A stretch of DNA of 64,000 bases from Pirellulimonas nuda (GTDB taxonomy: Bacteria > Planctomycetota > Planctomycetia > Pirellulales > Lacipirellulaceae). The notes under the pieces are model-generated. The model was not told the origin of the DNA and did not search any database. It saw nothing but the letters and a program-made list of their open reading frames with translations. Shown piece by piece: positions 43,769 to 53,372 of the stretch; position 1 is the first letter of the stretch; the number at the start of each line of letters is the position of its first letter. The DNA lies in assembly GCF_007750855.1 (NCBI RefSeq), contig NZ_CP036291.1, forward strand, positions 5,368,905 to 5,432,904, read 5' to 3'. The translations under genes and the position numbers were made by a program.

Positions 43769-46399
43769 ATGGCGACGCCATTCACGTTTTTTCGCAAGTA
43801 CACCGGCTGGATGATGGCGGTGCTGTGCGTGATGCTGATGTTCGCGTTTGTAGTCGGCGATCCGATTATGAACCGCCTGCAAGGGGAGGGCGGCCCCGGG
43901 ACCGGCAGCCGCAAGACGGCTGTCACCTGGAAAGGGGGGAGCCTGACCGAGGGCGACCTCTCGACCCTGATCGCCAAACGGGCCAGCCTGATGCGTTTCA
44001 TGGGCGGGATCGAGTACACGGGGCGGTCCGCCGCCGAACGCGAGGGCGCCGGCGGGCTCCCGCCACGCGTCCGCTTCATGCCGCTGCCCACCTCGCGAGA
44101 TCAAGGCGTAGAGGCCGACGTTGTGCGGATGAAGGTGGTCGCGGACGCGGCCCGCAAGGCAGGCATGGTCATCGGCGACGGGGCCGTGCTGGACTACCTG
44201 GCCGGGCTGGGACGCGACCGCGTGACCCCGCAAGAGATCTCCGACATCGCCAAGCAGGTGGGCCGCGACGCCGGGCCGCTGGCCTCGCTGAACAACCTGC
44301 TGGAGGGGGTCCGTGAGATGCTGCTGGTACGCAGCTTCCTCGGCAGCCTGACCTTCGAGCAGATCACCGTCACGCCGCAGCAGCGGTACGCGTTCTGGGA
44401 GAAGCTGAACGACCGGATGGCGGTTGAGGCGGCCCCCATCGCCGCCGAGAGCCTAGTGGCCAAAGTCGCCGATCCGACCGACGCCGAGCTCAGGAAGTAT
44501 TTTGACGCGCACAAAGATTTCGACCCGCAGCCGGTCCGCGTGATGGGGGTCGAGCTCCCCTCGCCCGACCCGGGCTTCGCCGTGCCGCGCAGGTTTGAGC
44601 TGCAATACCTGCAAGCCAGCTACGACGATTTCGTCGCCAAGGCGGCCGAAGAGGTCACCGACGAGCAGATCGCCCAGTACTACGAAGCGAACAAGGAGCA
44701 GTTCGTCAAAACCAGCACCGACCTGTTCGGCGAAGACGACGCAGCAGACGGCCCGGCCACAGACAGCCCGGAGATGGGCGACGGAGCCGGGTCAGAGACG
44801 CCAGAAGAGCCGGCGGAAGACGCCAAAGAAGACGGAGAGAAAGCAGCCGAGGCCGACAAGCCCGCCACCGATGAGCCTGCCAGTGAGGAAGCGGACAGCG
44901 AGGGACCCGGCAGTGACGAGCCGGCCGGCGACGACGCGCCCGAGCAGGAGTCGCCCACCAGCGACGCGGCCGACGAAGAGTCGCCCGCCGAATCCATGGA
45001 AAGCGACGGGGACACGGACGCCGAAACCCCGGCCGAATCGGAGTCCGAGGCAGACGAGGCAGCCGAAGCCGAGCCGGAGGCGACCCCCGAGAAGCCGAGC
45101 GAGCCAGCAGAGAGCCCGCAGCCCGAGGGAGAGCCGCAGTCGGCCCGCCCGAGCCGCTCGCCGTTCCGCCTCGCGGCGTACCAGCCCGAGGAGACCGCGG
45201 CCGACGATCCGGCGCCCGATGCCCAGGACGCCCCCGCCGCGGACGAAGAGCCCGCTGCCGAGGGCGAGGACGGCGAGGACCAACCAGCGGCCGACAAGAC
45301 GGAAGCAGACAAGCCTGAGGCCGACCTCTTCGACGGCCTAACCGATGGGATGGAGACCGAGCCCTCCCAGGACGCCAAGCCGGCCGACGAGACGGCCGCC
45401 CCCGAGAAGCCGAAGCAGTACGAGCCGCTCGAGGACGTCCGCGAGGAGATCCGCCAGATGCTGGCCCGCGACCAGGCCCCGGTGAAGATGATGGAGGTCA
45501 TCGAGCCGATCCAAGCCAAGCTGAAGGCGACCTACAACGACTACTTCTCAAAGGTGCTAGACGCCGAAGACGCCGGCCAGACCGTGCCGGAACCCCCGGC
45601 CGAGCTGCTCGACCTGACCCAGGTCGCCAAAGAGGCGGGCCTGACGTTCGAGAAGGTCGAGCCGGTGACCGTGCTGGAGCTGTTCGACAAGCCGGTCGGC
45701 AAGGCGCTGGACCTCAACGCGGGGGACGACACGCCGCTGGCGGCGCGGATGGCCGCGAAGCGCGGGATGTACCTCTACGACCCCATGGTGGCGATCGGCA
45801 ACACGATGTCGGGCAGCGACATCTACATCGTGATGAAGCTGGCCGAGACCGAGCGTAAGGTCCCCGAACTCGACGAGGTGCGGGACCGCGTGGTGCAGGA
45901 GTGGAAGCTGTCCAAGGCGGCCGACCTGGCGCTGGCCGAAGCCAAGAAGCTGGCCGGCGACGCCTCGCCCTCCGGCGTGCCTCTGGTTGAGTTCTTCGCC
46001 AATGAGCCCGAGATCAAGGTCGAGACCTCCGAGCCCTTCACGTGGCTGGAGCTCGGCTACGTCGACCCGATGTCGGGCAACGCGGTGGTGAGGCTCTCGC
46101 AGCCCAAGCCGCTAGAAGGGGTTGGCCCCGACTTTATGGAAGCGGTCGCCGGCCTCGAGGTGGGTGAGACCACAGCGGCGCTCAACCACGACCGTTCCAT
46201 CGCCTACGTGGTGCGGATGTCGGAGAAGCTCGAGAGCGAAGACTCGCTCCGCAGCGCGTTCCTCAAAGACGCCCGCATGTACGCCGGCCTGCCGAACCTG
46301 ATCCGCCAGCAAATGGGCGAAGTCAGCGGCGCGGTGCTCGACTCGTTCGACATCGACTGGAAGCGCGACCCGGACGCGCTAGCGCCCAGCGAGGAGTAG
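43769..46399 (+). CDS. PpiD/SurA-like membrane-anchored peptidyl-prolyl isomerase-type protein with long acidic insert
   Basis: 876 residues. One N-terminal TM anchor (TGWMMAVLCVMLMFAFVVGDP) precedes a SurA_N-like helical region (residues about 50-280) typical of PpiD. Residues about 322-552 are a low-complexity insert built almost wholly of Glu, Asp, Ala, Pro and Ser. The C-terminal part (about 555-860) has VREEIRQML, VPELDEVRDRVVQEWKLSKAADLALAEAKKLAG and VGETTAALNHDRSIAYVVRMSEK, as in PpiD C-terminal folds. A clean parvulin core was not recognised, so the insert may replace it. It is probably a periplasmic chaperone. Confidence 0.6.
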   Translation: MATPFTFFRKYTGWMMAVLCVMLMFAFVVGDPIMNRLQGEGGPGTGSRKTAVTWKGGSLTEGDLSTLIAKRASLMRFMGGIEYTGRSAAEREGAGGLPPRVRFMPLPTSRDQGVEADVVRMKVVADAARKAGMVIGDGAVLDYLAGLGRDRVTPQEISDIAKQVGRDAGPLASLNNLLEGVREMLLVRSFLGSLTFEQITVTPQQRYAFWEKLNDRMAVEAAPIAAESLVAKVADPTDAELRKYFDAHKDFDPQPVRVMGVELPSPDPGFAVPRRFELQYLQASYDDFVAKAAEEVTDEQIAQYYEANKEQFVKTSTDLFGEDDAADGPATDSPEMGDGAGSETPEEPAEDAKEDGEKAAEADKPATDEPASEEADSEGPGSDEPAGDDAPEQESPTSDAADEESPAESMESDGDTDAETPAESESEADEAAEAEPEATPEKPSEPAESPQPEGEPQSARPSRSPFRLAAYQPEETAADDPAPDAQDAPAADEEPAAEGEDGEDQPAADKTEADKPEADLFDGLTDGMETEPSQDAKPADETAAPEKPKQYEPLEDVREEIRQMLARDQAPVKMMEVIEPIQAKLKATYNDYFSKVLDAEDAGQTVPEPPAELLDLTQVAKEAGLTFEKVEPVTVLELFDKPVGKALDLNAGDDTPLAARMAAKRGMYLYDPMVAIGNTMSGSDIYIVMKLAETERKVPELDEVRDRVVQEWKLSKAADLALAEAKKLAGDASPSGVPLVEFFANEPEIKVETSEPFTWLELGYVDPMSGNAVVRLSQPKPLEGVGPDFMEAVAGLEVGETTAALNHDRSIAYVVRMSEKLESEDSLRSAFLKDARMYAGLPNLIRQQMGEVSGAVLDSFDIDWKRDPDALAPSEE

Positions 46400-46420
46400 A
46401 GGGTCAAGCAATGCGACCGC

Positions 46421-46453
46421 CAGTAGCCGCCGACGTAAGGTCGGCGGCTACTG
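46421..46453. repeat. Perfect palindrome, CGACCTACGGTCGG family, possible bidirectional terminator
   Basis: Arms CAGTAGCCGCCGAC and its exact complement, with 5-base loop GTAAG. It sits between the converging PpiD-like gene and glgB, where a bidirectional terminator would be useful. It belongs to the same family as 28687-28765 and 51757-51780. Confidence 0.8.
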
Positions 46454-46490
46454 GAACATCGCGTGCTTCCTGCCCAAACTCTGCGATGCG

Positions 46491-48749
46491 TTAGCGGCGC
46501 GGCTTGAGCACCACCACGCCCAGCGGCGGCAGGGTGACGTAGATCGACGCGGGCCGCCCGTGGCTCTCGATCGGCTCGGCCTGGATGCCGCCGCCGTTGC
46601 CGACGTCGCCCCCGCCGAAGTATGCCGAGTCGCTGTTGCTGATCTCTTCGTACCAGACCGCTTCGGGGACCCCGAGGTGGTAGTCTTCACGCACCACGGG
46701 GGTGAAGTTGCAGCAGACGATCACGTAGTCCTGCGGGTCTTTTCCTTTGCGGATGTAGCAGAGGATGCTGTCGCGGTAGTTGTGGCAGTCGACCCACTCG
46801 AAGCCCTCGGCGTCGAAGTCCACCTCGTACAGCGCCGGCTCCGACTGGTAGAGGTGGTTGAGGTGGGCGACGTACTTCTGCATCCCCTGGTGGCTCTCCC
46901 ACTCTAGCAGGTGCCACTGCAGCGACTCGTCGTAGTTCCACTCGTGCCACTGGCCGAACTCGCCCCCCATGAACATCAGCTTCTTGCCGGGGTGGGTCCA
47001 CTGGTACCCGTACAGCAGCCGCAGGTTGGCGAACTTCTGCCACAGGTCGCCCGGCATCTGGTCGAGCATGGAGCCCTTGCCGTGCACCACCTCGTCGTGG
47101 CTGAACGGCAGGCAGAAGTTCTCCGTGAACGCGTAGATCAGCGAGAACGTCAGCTCGTCGTGGTGGTACTGCCGGTGGATGGGCTCGTGGCGGAAGTAGC
47201 GGAGGGTGTCGTTCATCCACCCCATGTTCCACTTCAGGCTGAAGCCCAGCCCGCCTAGGTAGGTGGGGCGTGACACGCCGCCCCAGGCGGTCGACTCTTC
47301 CGCGATGGTCAGCACGCCCGGGTACTGCAGGTGGACCTCTTCGTTGAACTTCTTGACGAAGTCGATGGCCTCGAGGTTCTCACGCCCGCCGTACTTGTTG
47401 GGGATCCAGTCCCCCCCCTCACGGCTGTAGTCGAGGTACAGCATCGAAGCCACCGCGTCGACCCGCAGCCCGTCGATGTGGTACTTGTCGAGCCAGAACA
47501 ACGCGTTGGAGAGCAGGAAGTTGGTGACCTCGTTGCGGCCGTAGTTGAAGATCATCGTCCCCCAGTCGGGGTGCTCCCCCTGACGCGGGTCGGCGTGCTC
47601 GTACAGCGCAGAGCCGTCGAACTGCCGCAGGCCGTGGTCGTCCTTGGGGAAGTGCGCGGGGACCCAGTCGATGAACACGCCGATGCCGGCCTGGTGCAGC
47701 GCGTCGACGAACGCCATCAGGTCTTCGGGCCGGCCGTAGCGGCTGGTCGCGGCGAAGTATCCGACGGTCTGGTAGCCCCAACTGCCGGTGAAGGGGTGCT
47801 CGCTGACGGGCATCAGCTCGACGTGCGTGAAGCCCATCTTGTGGCAGTACTCGATCAACTGCGGGGCGATCTCGCTGTAGCTGAGCCAGCGCGACGGCTC
47901 GCCGGGGTCGCGGCGCCAGCTCCCCAGGTGGAGCTCGTAGATCGACATCGGCGCGTCGAGGCCGTTGCGTTGCTCACGCTCGGCCGCCCAGCGGTCGTCC
48001 TGCCACTGGTGGGTCGAGAGGTCGGTGACGATGTTGGCCGTGCGCGGGGGCACCTCGGCCGCGAAGCCGTAGGGGTCGCACTTCTCAACGAGGCGTCCCC
48101 CCAGCTGCTTCACGGCGAACTTGTACTTGGTGCCGGCGGTGAGCTCCGGGAGGAAGAGCTCCCAGATCCCGCTGGGGATCTGCTTACGCATCGGGTGGAG
48201 CTTGGCGTTCCAGCCGTTGAAGTCGCCGACGACGCTGACCCCCTCGGCGTTCGGCGCCCAGACGGCGAAGTTCACACCCTTCACGCCGTCGATCTCGCGG
48301 AGGTGCGCGCCCAGGCGCTCGTAGCTCTGCCAGTGCGTCCCCTCACCCAGCAGGTGGTAGTCGTACTCGGTGAGCAGGGGGGTAAACGCGTAGGGGTCGT
48401 GTTTGGTCATTTCGCCGCCGTGTTTGTCATGGATGCAAAACTGGTAGCCGGCGCAGCGTCCCTGCCCACGCGTCGCCCTGGGGCGATCGGCACGCCCCGG
48501 GACGCCTCTATCTTGGGCATCGATCACCGCCTCATACAACCCGGCCGGGTGGATCTTACGCATCGGACGCCGCAAACCGCTCGCCTCGTCCACCACCCAA
48601 ACCCGCTCCGCGTCCGGCAGCAGGGCCCGCACCGCGGTCGCCTCGCGGCCGGCCTCGGTCACCCGGTGCGGCCCCAGCACGTCAAATGGGTTCTCGTGCC
48701 GGCCTTCGAGCAACGGGCCGATCGAATCTAGGGCGATTTGCGTACGCAC
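46491..48749 (-). CDS. glgB: 1,4-alpha-glucan branching enzyme
   Basis: 752 residues. Start GTG 48749 ([16 protein letters not shown]) has GAGGAAA about 9 bp upstream; the frame continues to 49328 but upstream sequence overlaps another gene and lacks similarity. Domains: N1/CBM48-like ([11 protein letters not shown]), second CBM48 ([23 protein letters not shown]), GH13 barrel with [13 protein letters not shown] (nucleophile Asp), [11 protein letters not shown] (acid/base Glu) and [15 protein letters not shown], and a C-terminal beta domain. It makes alpha-1,6 branches in glycogen. No other glg gene is adjacent. Confidence 0.94.
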   Translation of the reverse strand: MRTQIALDSIGPLLEGRHENPFDVLGPHRVTEAGREATAVRALLPDAERVWVVDEASGLRRPMRKIHPAGLYEAVIDAQDRGVPGRADRPRATRGQGRCAGYQFCIHDKHGGEMTKHDPYAFTPLLTEYDYHLLGEGTHWQSYERLGAHLREIDGVKGVNFAVWAPNAEGVSVVGDFNGWNAKLHPMRKQIPSGIWELFLPELTAGTKYKFAVKQLGGRLVEKCDPYGFAAEVPPRTANIVTDLSTHQWQDDRWAAEREQRNGLDAPMSIYELHLGSWRRDPGEPSRWLSYSEIAPQLIEYCHKMGFTHVELMPVSEHPFTGSWGYQTVGYFAATSRYGRPEDLMAFVDALHQAGIGVFIDWVPAHFPKDDHGLRQFDGSALYEHADPRQGEHPDWGTMIFNYGRNEVTNFLLSNALFWLDKYHIDGLRVDAVASMLYLDYSREGGDWIPNKYGGRENLEAIDFVKKFNEEVHLQYPGVLTIAEESTAWGGVSRPTYLGGLGFSLKWNMGWMNDTLRYFRHEPIHRQYHHDELTFSLIYAFTENFCLPFSHDEVVHGKGSMLDQMPGDLWQKFANLRLLYGYQWTHPGKKLMFMGGEFGQWHEWNYDESLQWHLLEWESHQGMQKYVAHLNHLYQSEPALYEVDFDAEGFEWVDCHNYRDSILCYIRKGKDPQDYVIVCCNFTPVVREDYHLGVPEAVWYEEISNSDSAYFGGGDVGNGGGIQAEPIESHGRPASIYVTLPPLGVVVLKPRR

Positions 48750-48799
48750 AGCGGGGTTTCCTCGGGTTCGGGGGTCGGTAGCGATAACGCCGGCAATCG

Positions 48800-49396
48800 C
48801 TAGCTGGCAGCGACCAACGGGTGATGGGCGGCGTCTCGGGGCGCCGAGAGCCGTACGCTGTGCCCGCGGCGGCCGCGGACGATCATCACAGCGGGTTCGC
48901 GGAACGAGTCGGGCGCCACGGCGTGCGACCGGTCGAACCGCAGCCGCCGCTGGCTGGGGACGGGCCGGGCCACCTCGCCCGTTTCTTCCTCCGCCGGCGC
49001 CGTGGCGATCGCTGCGCCACGGTGCTCGACCTGGTGGATCTCGAGCGCCCGGTCGACCCGCCGCCACAGGTCGTGGTCGCGCACCAGCACCAGCCGGCCG
49101 AACCGCTCCCACTTCCAACGCGCCGCCCGCCAGGCGGCCACACCGCCGTCGAGCCCGCGACGGACGTAGTCGCTGCCGGACACCAGCGCCACACGCGACG
49201 GCTGGGCGAGCGCCTCCAGCCCCCGCACCACGGCCCACAGCTCGAGCCGCTGGCCCTCTGCGTCTGGCTCGTGGTCGCTGGCGGCCAGCGTCTGGCCCGA
49301 GTCGATCGAGTGCAGCACGAACCGCCAACGGGCGGCCCCGACGCTATCCACGAGCGTCTCGCACAACAGCAGGTGTCTGGGGAAATCGGCGTCCAC
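48800..49396 (-). CDS. RNase H-fold protein with degenerate active site
   Basis: 198 residues from GTG 49396 (GAGGG 5 bp upstream). Residues about 50-125 match RNase [16 protein letters not shown] to the catalytic-Glu helix, [14 protein letters not shown] to the TDSQYV strand, and [21 protein letters not shown] to VKNVDLWQRLDAALGQHQI. The Glu is kept, but the first Asp is Glu (LLLCETL), the second (TDSQYV) is Gly, and no DELA-like fourth Asp is found. Hydrolysis of RNA:DNA hybrids is therefore doubtful. The last 60 residues are basic and unassigned. It lies 50 bp upstream of glgB on the same strand. Confidence 0.7.
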   Translation of the reverse strand: MDADFPRHLLLCETLVDSVGAARWRFVLHSIDSGQTLAASDHEPDAEGQRLELWAVVRGLEALAQPSRVALVSGSDYVRRGLDGGVAAWRAARWKWERFGRLVLVRDHDLWRRVDRALEIHQVEHRGAAIATAPAEEETGEVARPVPSQRRLRFDRSHAVAPDSFREPAVMIVRGRRGHSVRLSAPRDAAHHPLVAAS

Positions 49397-49825
49397 GCGG
49401 CCCTCGTTCGGCGTTGTCTAACCCTGGCGCTCCGGCGCCGTCAGACTCAAGCCCTCCGTGCTAGCTGGATTGATCGGAACGGGCCCCTGGGTCGCTGCAT
49501 GCTGTCACCCAGACGGAATGGATTCCGTAGTTCCGCGCGCCGTCACTTCCGCGCAAGCCTGCGCCAGTAGTCGTGGTCCGCGCCTACGTCATTGTCGACC
49601 GGCGGGTTGGGCGGGCGAGAAAAACATGGCGGCCCGGCGCGCCGCTAGAACGGGACCCACCGGCCCGACCGCTGCAACGCGTTGCGGCGGACCCAACCAA
49701 CTTTGCCGTCATCGCCGGCAGCGGGCCCGTCGACGCCCGGCCGCAACCTACCCTTTTCCAAGACTCGACCGTCCGCCGGAACGGACGCCCTCGGGCCGGC
49801 ACCCGCTTTTGAGAGGCGAGACGAC

Positions 49826-50269
49826 ATGCGATTCGCGATCTACCTGATGCGCCGCGGCGTGATCAATACCGACCAGTTCGCCCGTGCCGTCGAGGCCCAG
49901 CACGACGAGCAGGCCCCGTTGGGTCAGCTCGCGATCGAAGAAGGGATGCTCACCGTCCGCGAGGTGTTCAAGGTGCTCCGCACCCAGAGTGACCTGCCGC
50001 ACGACCGCTTCGGCGACACGGCCGTGGAGATGGGGCTGCTGTCTCAGCGGCAGGTGATCGACCTGCTGATGCTGCAGGGCGCCCGCCGCAGGCCGATGAG
50101 CGAGCTGCTGGTCGACCTAGAGATCCTCACGCCGGCCCAGGTCAACCGCGAGATGCAGGCGTTCCGGCGAGGCCAGGAACGCGGCGGCGCCGCCGCCCGG
50201 CGCGTGATGGTAGAGAACGCCATGCAGCACGTCGCAGAGCGGGCGTGCGAGCCCGCTGCCACGCTCTAG
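49826..50269 (+). CDS. T2SSE N-terminal-domain-like protein, unknown function
   Basis: 147 residues from ATG 49826, preceded by GAGAGG. It has about three short helical repeats of the pattern seen in the N-terminal domain of type II secretion/type IV pilus ATPases: PLGQLAIEEGMLTVREVFKVLRTQ, DTAVEMGLLSQRQVIDLLMLQ and SELLVDLEILTPAQVNREMQA. No ATPase core follows. Stand-alone forms may bind c-di-GMP or an assembly partner, but nothing here proves that. It is not near secretion genes. Confidence 0.55.
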   Translation: MRFAIYLMRRGVINTDQFARAVEAQHDEQAPLGQLAIEEGMLTVREVFKVLRTQSDLPHDRFGDTAVEMGLLSQRQVIDLLMLQGARRRPMSELLVDLEILTPAQVNREMQAFRRGQERGGAAARRVMVENAMQHVAERACEPAATL

Positions 50270-50312
50270 CGTGCACGACGAGGGCGGCCCGAGATCGTAC
50301 CCCGAGTGCCTG

Positions 50313-51644
50313 CTACGTCCGGTCGATCGCCTCGGCCAGCAGGTCCGGCAGGTTCTTGAGCCGGCGTAGGTCTTCCGCTACCCGCGGGTGGACGAACAGC
50401 CGGACCCGTTTGACGTAGTCGTCGAACTGCTCACGGGCCAGCGTGCGGACCACGGGCGAGACTTCTCCCAACCGGCGGTAGCACCGCTCTTTGGGGTAGT
50501 AGACGTCGATGTCGAACTCCACCTCCAGCTCTACCGGCGGCGAGTCGAACAGCACCTCGTGCGGCGCCACGATCCGCCCCAGCCGCGTGCTGGCGACCGA
50601 GGCGAACTGCTCCGCGCACCGCGCCAGCCACGGGTAGGGCTTCCGCGCCAGCCGGCCGTACAGCTCCGGCTGCTCGAACAGGCTGTACTGGGCGAGCCGC
50701 TTGTAGAGCACGCGCGTCGGCCCAAACAGGCCATCCAGCAGCTCCGCCGCGGGCCCGTCCCCCGCGGCGGTCGTCATGGCGTCGATCATCGTCTGCTCGC
50801 TCATGCGGAACAGCGCGTCGAGGTCGAGCCCCTTGTGCAGCAAGTAGAACGCCCGCTGCAGCATCGCCGTGGCCGAGCGCACTGTGTGGTGCCAGTACAC
50901 CTCGCTGAACATCACGTAGCGGGCGAACACCATCATCTCTGCGGCGGTCTTCCCCTTCTCGGTGATGGCGATGCCGTCCCCCGCCTGGTTCACACACAGG
51001 CTCATCACCAGCCGCGCCTCGTCGAAGTTCCTCCCGTAGGGGACCCCCGCGTGCAGGCTGTCGCGCATCAGGTAGTCGATCTTGTCGACATCGATCGGCC
51101 CCGAGAGGATCGTCTGCAGCAGCCGGCTCTTGCGGTCGGTCGGCTTGCCGGAGAGCAGCGTCACCAGGTCGCGTGGGTTCACCCCCCAGTCGTCCCGCAG
51201 CGTGTCGGCCACCTCGCCCTCCAGCAGGAAGCTGTTGGCGAAGTGCTCGTGCTCGGGGGTTTTCGGCAGGCGGATATCTTCGATCGGGTGGCAGAAGGGC
51301 CAGTGCCCCAGGTCGTGCAGCAGCGCCGCCGCCAGCAGCAGCTCGGCGTCGGCGGGCCCCACCAGCGCGGCGAATCGCTCGTCCGCCCCCAGCCGCGACA
51401 AGAAGCCGAGCGCCACGCGGTAGACCCCCAGCGAGTGCTCGTAGCGCGTGTGCCGCGCGGCAGGGTAGACCAGGCTCACCAGGCCAAGCTGGCTGATCTT
51501 GGCCAACCGGCGGAACTCCGGCGTGTCGACCAACGCCCGAACCCGTGGCGTGATGGGCACATCGATCCCCGGCGGGAGACGGATCATCCCCTCGGGGGCA
51601 AGCAGTCCGGCGATCTCTGGGACAGAAGTAAGCAAATCGCCCAC
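50313..51644 (-). CDS. HD-domain phosphohydrolase, SAMHD1/dGTPase-like
   Basis: About 443 residues; GTG 51644 is preferred, with TTG 51668 and ATG 51587 as alternatives. The HD active site is intact: TRYEHSLGVYR (His), LLHDLGHWPFCH (HD) and DVDKIDYLMRD (Asp). PGIDVPITPRVRALVDTPEFRRLAKISQLG matches planctomycete-type relatives of SAMHD1. These proteins remove triphosphate from dNTPs or act on other nucleotides, probably limiting dNTP pools. The C-terminal 150 residues vary across the family. Confidence 0.82.
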   Translation of the reverse strand: MGDLLTSVPEIAGLLAPEGMIRLPPGIDVPITPRVRALVDTPEFRRLAKISQLGLVSLVYPAARHTRYEHSLGVYRVALGFLSRLGADERFAALVGPADAELLLAAALLHDLGHWPFCHPIEDIRLPKTPEHEHFANSFLLEGEVADTLRDDWGVNPRDLVTLLSGKPTDRKSRLLQTILSGPIDVDKIDYLMRDSLHAGVPYGRNFDEARLVMSLCVNQAGDGIAITEKGKTAAEMMVFARYVMFSEVYWHHTVRSATAMLQRAFYLLHKGLDLDALFRMSEQTMIDAMTTAAGDGPAAELLDGLFGPTRVLYKRLAQYSLFEQPELYGRLARKPYPWLARCAEQFASVASTRLGRIVAPHEVLFDSPPVELEVEFDIDVYYPKERCYRRLGEVSPVVRTLAREQFDDYVKRVRLFVHPRVAEDLRRLKNLPDLLAEAIDRT

Positions 51645-51687
51645 TGGGGACCGCGTAAAGAGAACCAAAAACCGGGGCAGCCAACAG

Positions 51688-51708
51688 CCGACGGGCTCCG
51701 CCCCGTCG
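51688..51708. repeat. Single copy of the GACGGGGCGGAGC palindrome
   Basis: CCGACGGGCTCCGCCCCGTCG, the same motif as each arm of the 4806-4885 element. It lies in the gap between the HD and zinc-ribbon genes. Confidence 0.7.
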
Positions 51709-51756
51709 AAGCATTGGCCATCAGCCCAAACTCAATTCCATCAACCACCAACACAC

Positions 51757-51780
51757 GCCGACCTTAGGTCGGCAGCTACC
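51757..51780. repeat. Single copy of the CGACCTACGGTCGG palindrome family
   Basis: CGCCGACCTTAGGTCGGCAGCTAC, related to 28687-28765 and 46421-46453. It lies 49 bp after the other palindrome and 24 bp before the end of the zinc-ribbon gene. Confidence 0.7.
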
Positions 51781-51803
51781 GGGCGCTCCGCACGCGTACG
51801 CCC

Positions 51804-52514
51804 TTAGGTTACGTCGCCCCCAAAAAACCCCGGGAGCACCGTCAACCCAGCCACGAACCGCAGGGCCACGGTGATCACGAAGAACATCAAGCAGTGCAGC
51901 AGCCCCACGGTAGGCTCTAGATCCAGCGAGGCAAAAGCCGCCAGCGTGCCGATGCCGACCGCGGCGGCCGCGGGCACGAGGATCTGCCAGATCTCGAGCC
52001 CCTTGGTCTGCCACTCTGGGTTGATCTGTCCCGCGATCAAGCAGTAAACGCCCCACAGCGCCGCGTACGCAAGGCCGCACACGATGCAGCGGATCCACAA
52101 CTCCTTGCCCACAAACGGCTCGAGCTCGGCGTCGCGCAGAAAGGTGTACCCCCCCCAGGCCGACAGCGGCCCCACGACCGCCGCAAACGCCAACAGCACG
52201 GCCGGGTTCTGTTGCAGCGCCGGGCTAAAACGCAGCACCAGGGCGCCCAGCAGGATCAGCAGCGCGGCGCCCGCCACGCCCGCGGCGACCAGCGGCTGGA
52301 ACTTGGTGTCCTTGCGCTTCGTGGTTTTCAGGACCGACCGCCCCTTGGCGTCCTTGGGCGCGTCGCCGACGGGGGCGTGGATCACCAACTCGTCTTCGAG
52401 CTTGGGGATCGTGATCTTCCCCTTGCACTTGGGGCACGGCCCCTCCTTGCCGGCGTACTTCTCCGCTACAGCAAACCGGGTCAGGCACTTGGGGCAGGTA
52501 ACTTGGATCGGCAT
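51804..52514 (-). CDS. Zinc-ribbon membrane protein, unknown function
   Basis: 236 residues. The N-terminus has a two-CxxC zinc ribbon (VTCPKCLTRFAVAEKYAGKEGPCPKCKGKI) like the MJ0042 finger seen in many planctomycete proteins. A basic linker (KTTKRKDTKFQP) is followed by five or six hydrophobic helices to the end (VAAGVAGAALLILLGALVL and WIRCIVCGLAYAALWGVYCLIAG among them). The topology suggests a cytoplasmic ribbon. No function is known. Confidence 0.65.
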   Translation of the reverse strand: MPIQVTCPKCLTRFAVAEKYAGKEGPCPKCKGKITIPKLEDELVIHAPVGDAPKDAKGRSVLKTTKRKDTKFQPLVAAGVAGAALLILLGALVLRFSPALQQNPAVLLAFAAVVGPLSAWGGYTFLRDAELEPFVGKELWIRCIVCGLAYAALWGVYCLIAGQINPEWQTKGLEIWQILVPAAAAVGIGTLAAFASLDLEPTVGLLHCLMFFVITVALRFVAGLTVLPGFFGGDVT

Positions 52515-52540
52515 CGCTATGGCTTGCGAGGGGAAGGAAA

Positions 52541-52685
52541 TTAACCACCAAGGGCACGAAGACGCACAAAGGACGGACGCAAGGCAAGGGGCTCTGAGCA
52601 GTGAGGAATCGACGGAGAGAGCACGATCTTGCGAACGTACGGTCCTTCCGTCCGTCTTTCGTCCTTGGCGCCCTTCGTGGTTCGC
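52541..52685. repeat. Interspersed CCAAGGGCACGAAG/CTTCGTGCCCTTGG inverted-repeat element
   Basis: Left arm begins TTAACCACCAAGGGCACGAAG at 52541, right arm ends CCTTGGCGCCCTTCGTGG at about 52680. The arms pair imperfectly over about 35 bp with a 70-base spacer. The same family is at 57282-57402 and, degenerate, at 29957-30036. Confidence 0.75.
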
Positions 52686-52691
52686 CGTCCG

Positions 52692-53183
52692 TCATTCCAA
52701 CTGCTTCAGCTCGTCTTCGTTGATCGTGTGGAAGCCCTTGGATTCGAGCGTTTCCAGCGCGTGCTCGATGTTGTCCACCATCAACGCCACGGCCGGGCGG
52801 CTCGCGGGACGCACCAGCAGGGGGTAGACCTGCGTGATGTTGATCTCTGCGGCCAAAAGCGCCGTGCAGACCTGCAGCAGCGGCTGCGGCCGGTCCGGCA
52901 GTTCGACGCCGATCAGGTCGGACTCTACGATCGCCAGGCCGGCGCGTTCCAGGATCTCGCGGCCTGCTTCCGGGTCGCTCAGCAAGAACCGCACGAGCGC
53001 GCACTCGGTCGAGTCCGAGATCGTCAGCGCGACGATCCGCACGCTGCTCCCCTCGAACCGACGGACCATCTCCATGAGCTGGCCGACGCGGTTCTCGAGG
53101 AATACGGTGAACTGCCGGATGGTGGGGTAGTCACGCCCCCGCATGGTGGAGAAGTCGGTCCCCGCCCCCTCGCCAATACTCAT
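52692..53183 (-). CDS. Tandem ACT-domain regulatory protein
   Basis: 163 residues from ATG 53183 with AAGGGG 7 bp upstream; the frame upstream to 53780 is noncoding shadow. Two ACT domains: IRQFTVFLENRVGQLMEMVRRFEGSSVRIVALTIS and LLQVCTALLAAEINITQVYPLLVRPASRPAVALMV. Such stand-alone proteins bind amino acids or similar ligands and regulate a partner. Ligand and target are unknown, and no amino-acid biosynthesis gene is adjacent. Confidence 0.8.
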   Translation of the reverse strand: MSIGEGAGTDFSTMRGRDYPTIRQFTVFLENRVGQLMEMVRRFEGSSVRIVALTISDSTECALVRFLLSDPEAGREILERAGLAIVESDLIGVELPDRPQPLLQVCTALLAAEINITQVYPLLVRPASRPAVALMVDNIEHALETLESKGFHTINEDELKQLE

Positions 53184-53372
53184 GGAAGCCCCTTGGATTC
53201 GGTGCGCCTGTCGGCCGTAAAAATAAGCCATGCAACGGGTTATTGCAACAAAGGAGCGGCCGCCGCCAAGGCGATCCGCCGGACTAGGCCGCCGGAGTGA
53301 CCCCGAAGTGCAGCATCGCCGAAGAACTCCGACGGCTCGCCTTCTCCCCTTGGGCCGCGTTAGGCTACGCAG

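Noticed and set aside
48750-49328. N-terminal extension of glgB
   Set aside because: No similarity to GlgB, overlaps the RNase H-like gene, and GTG 48749 has a good ribosome site.
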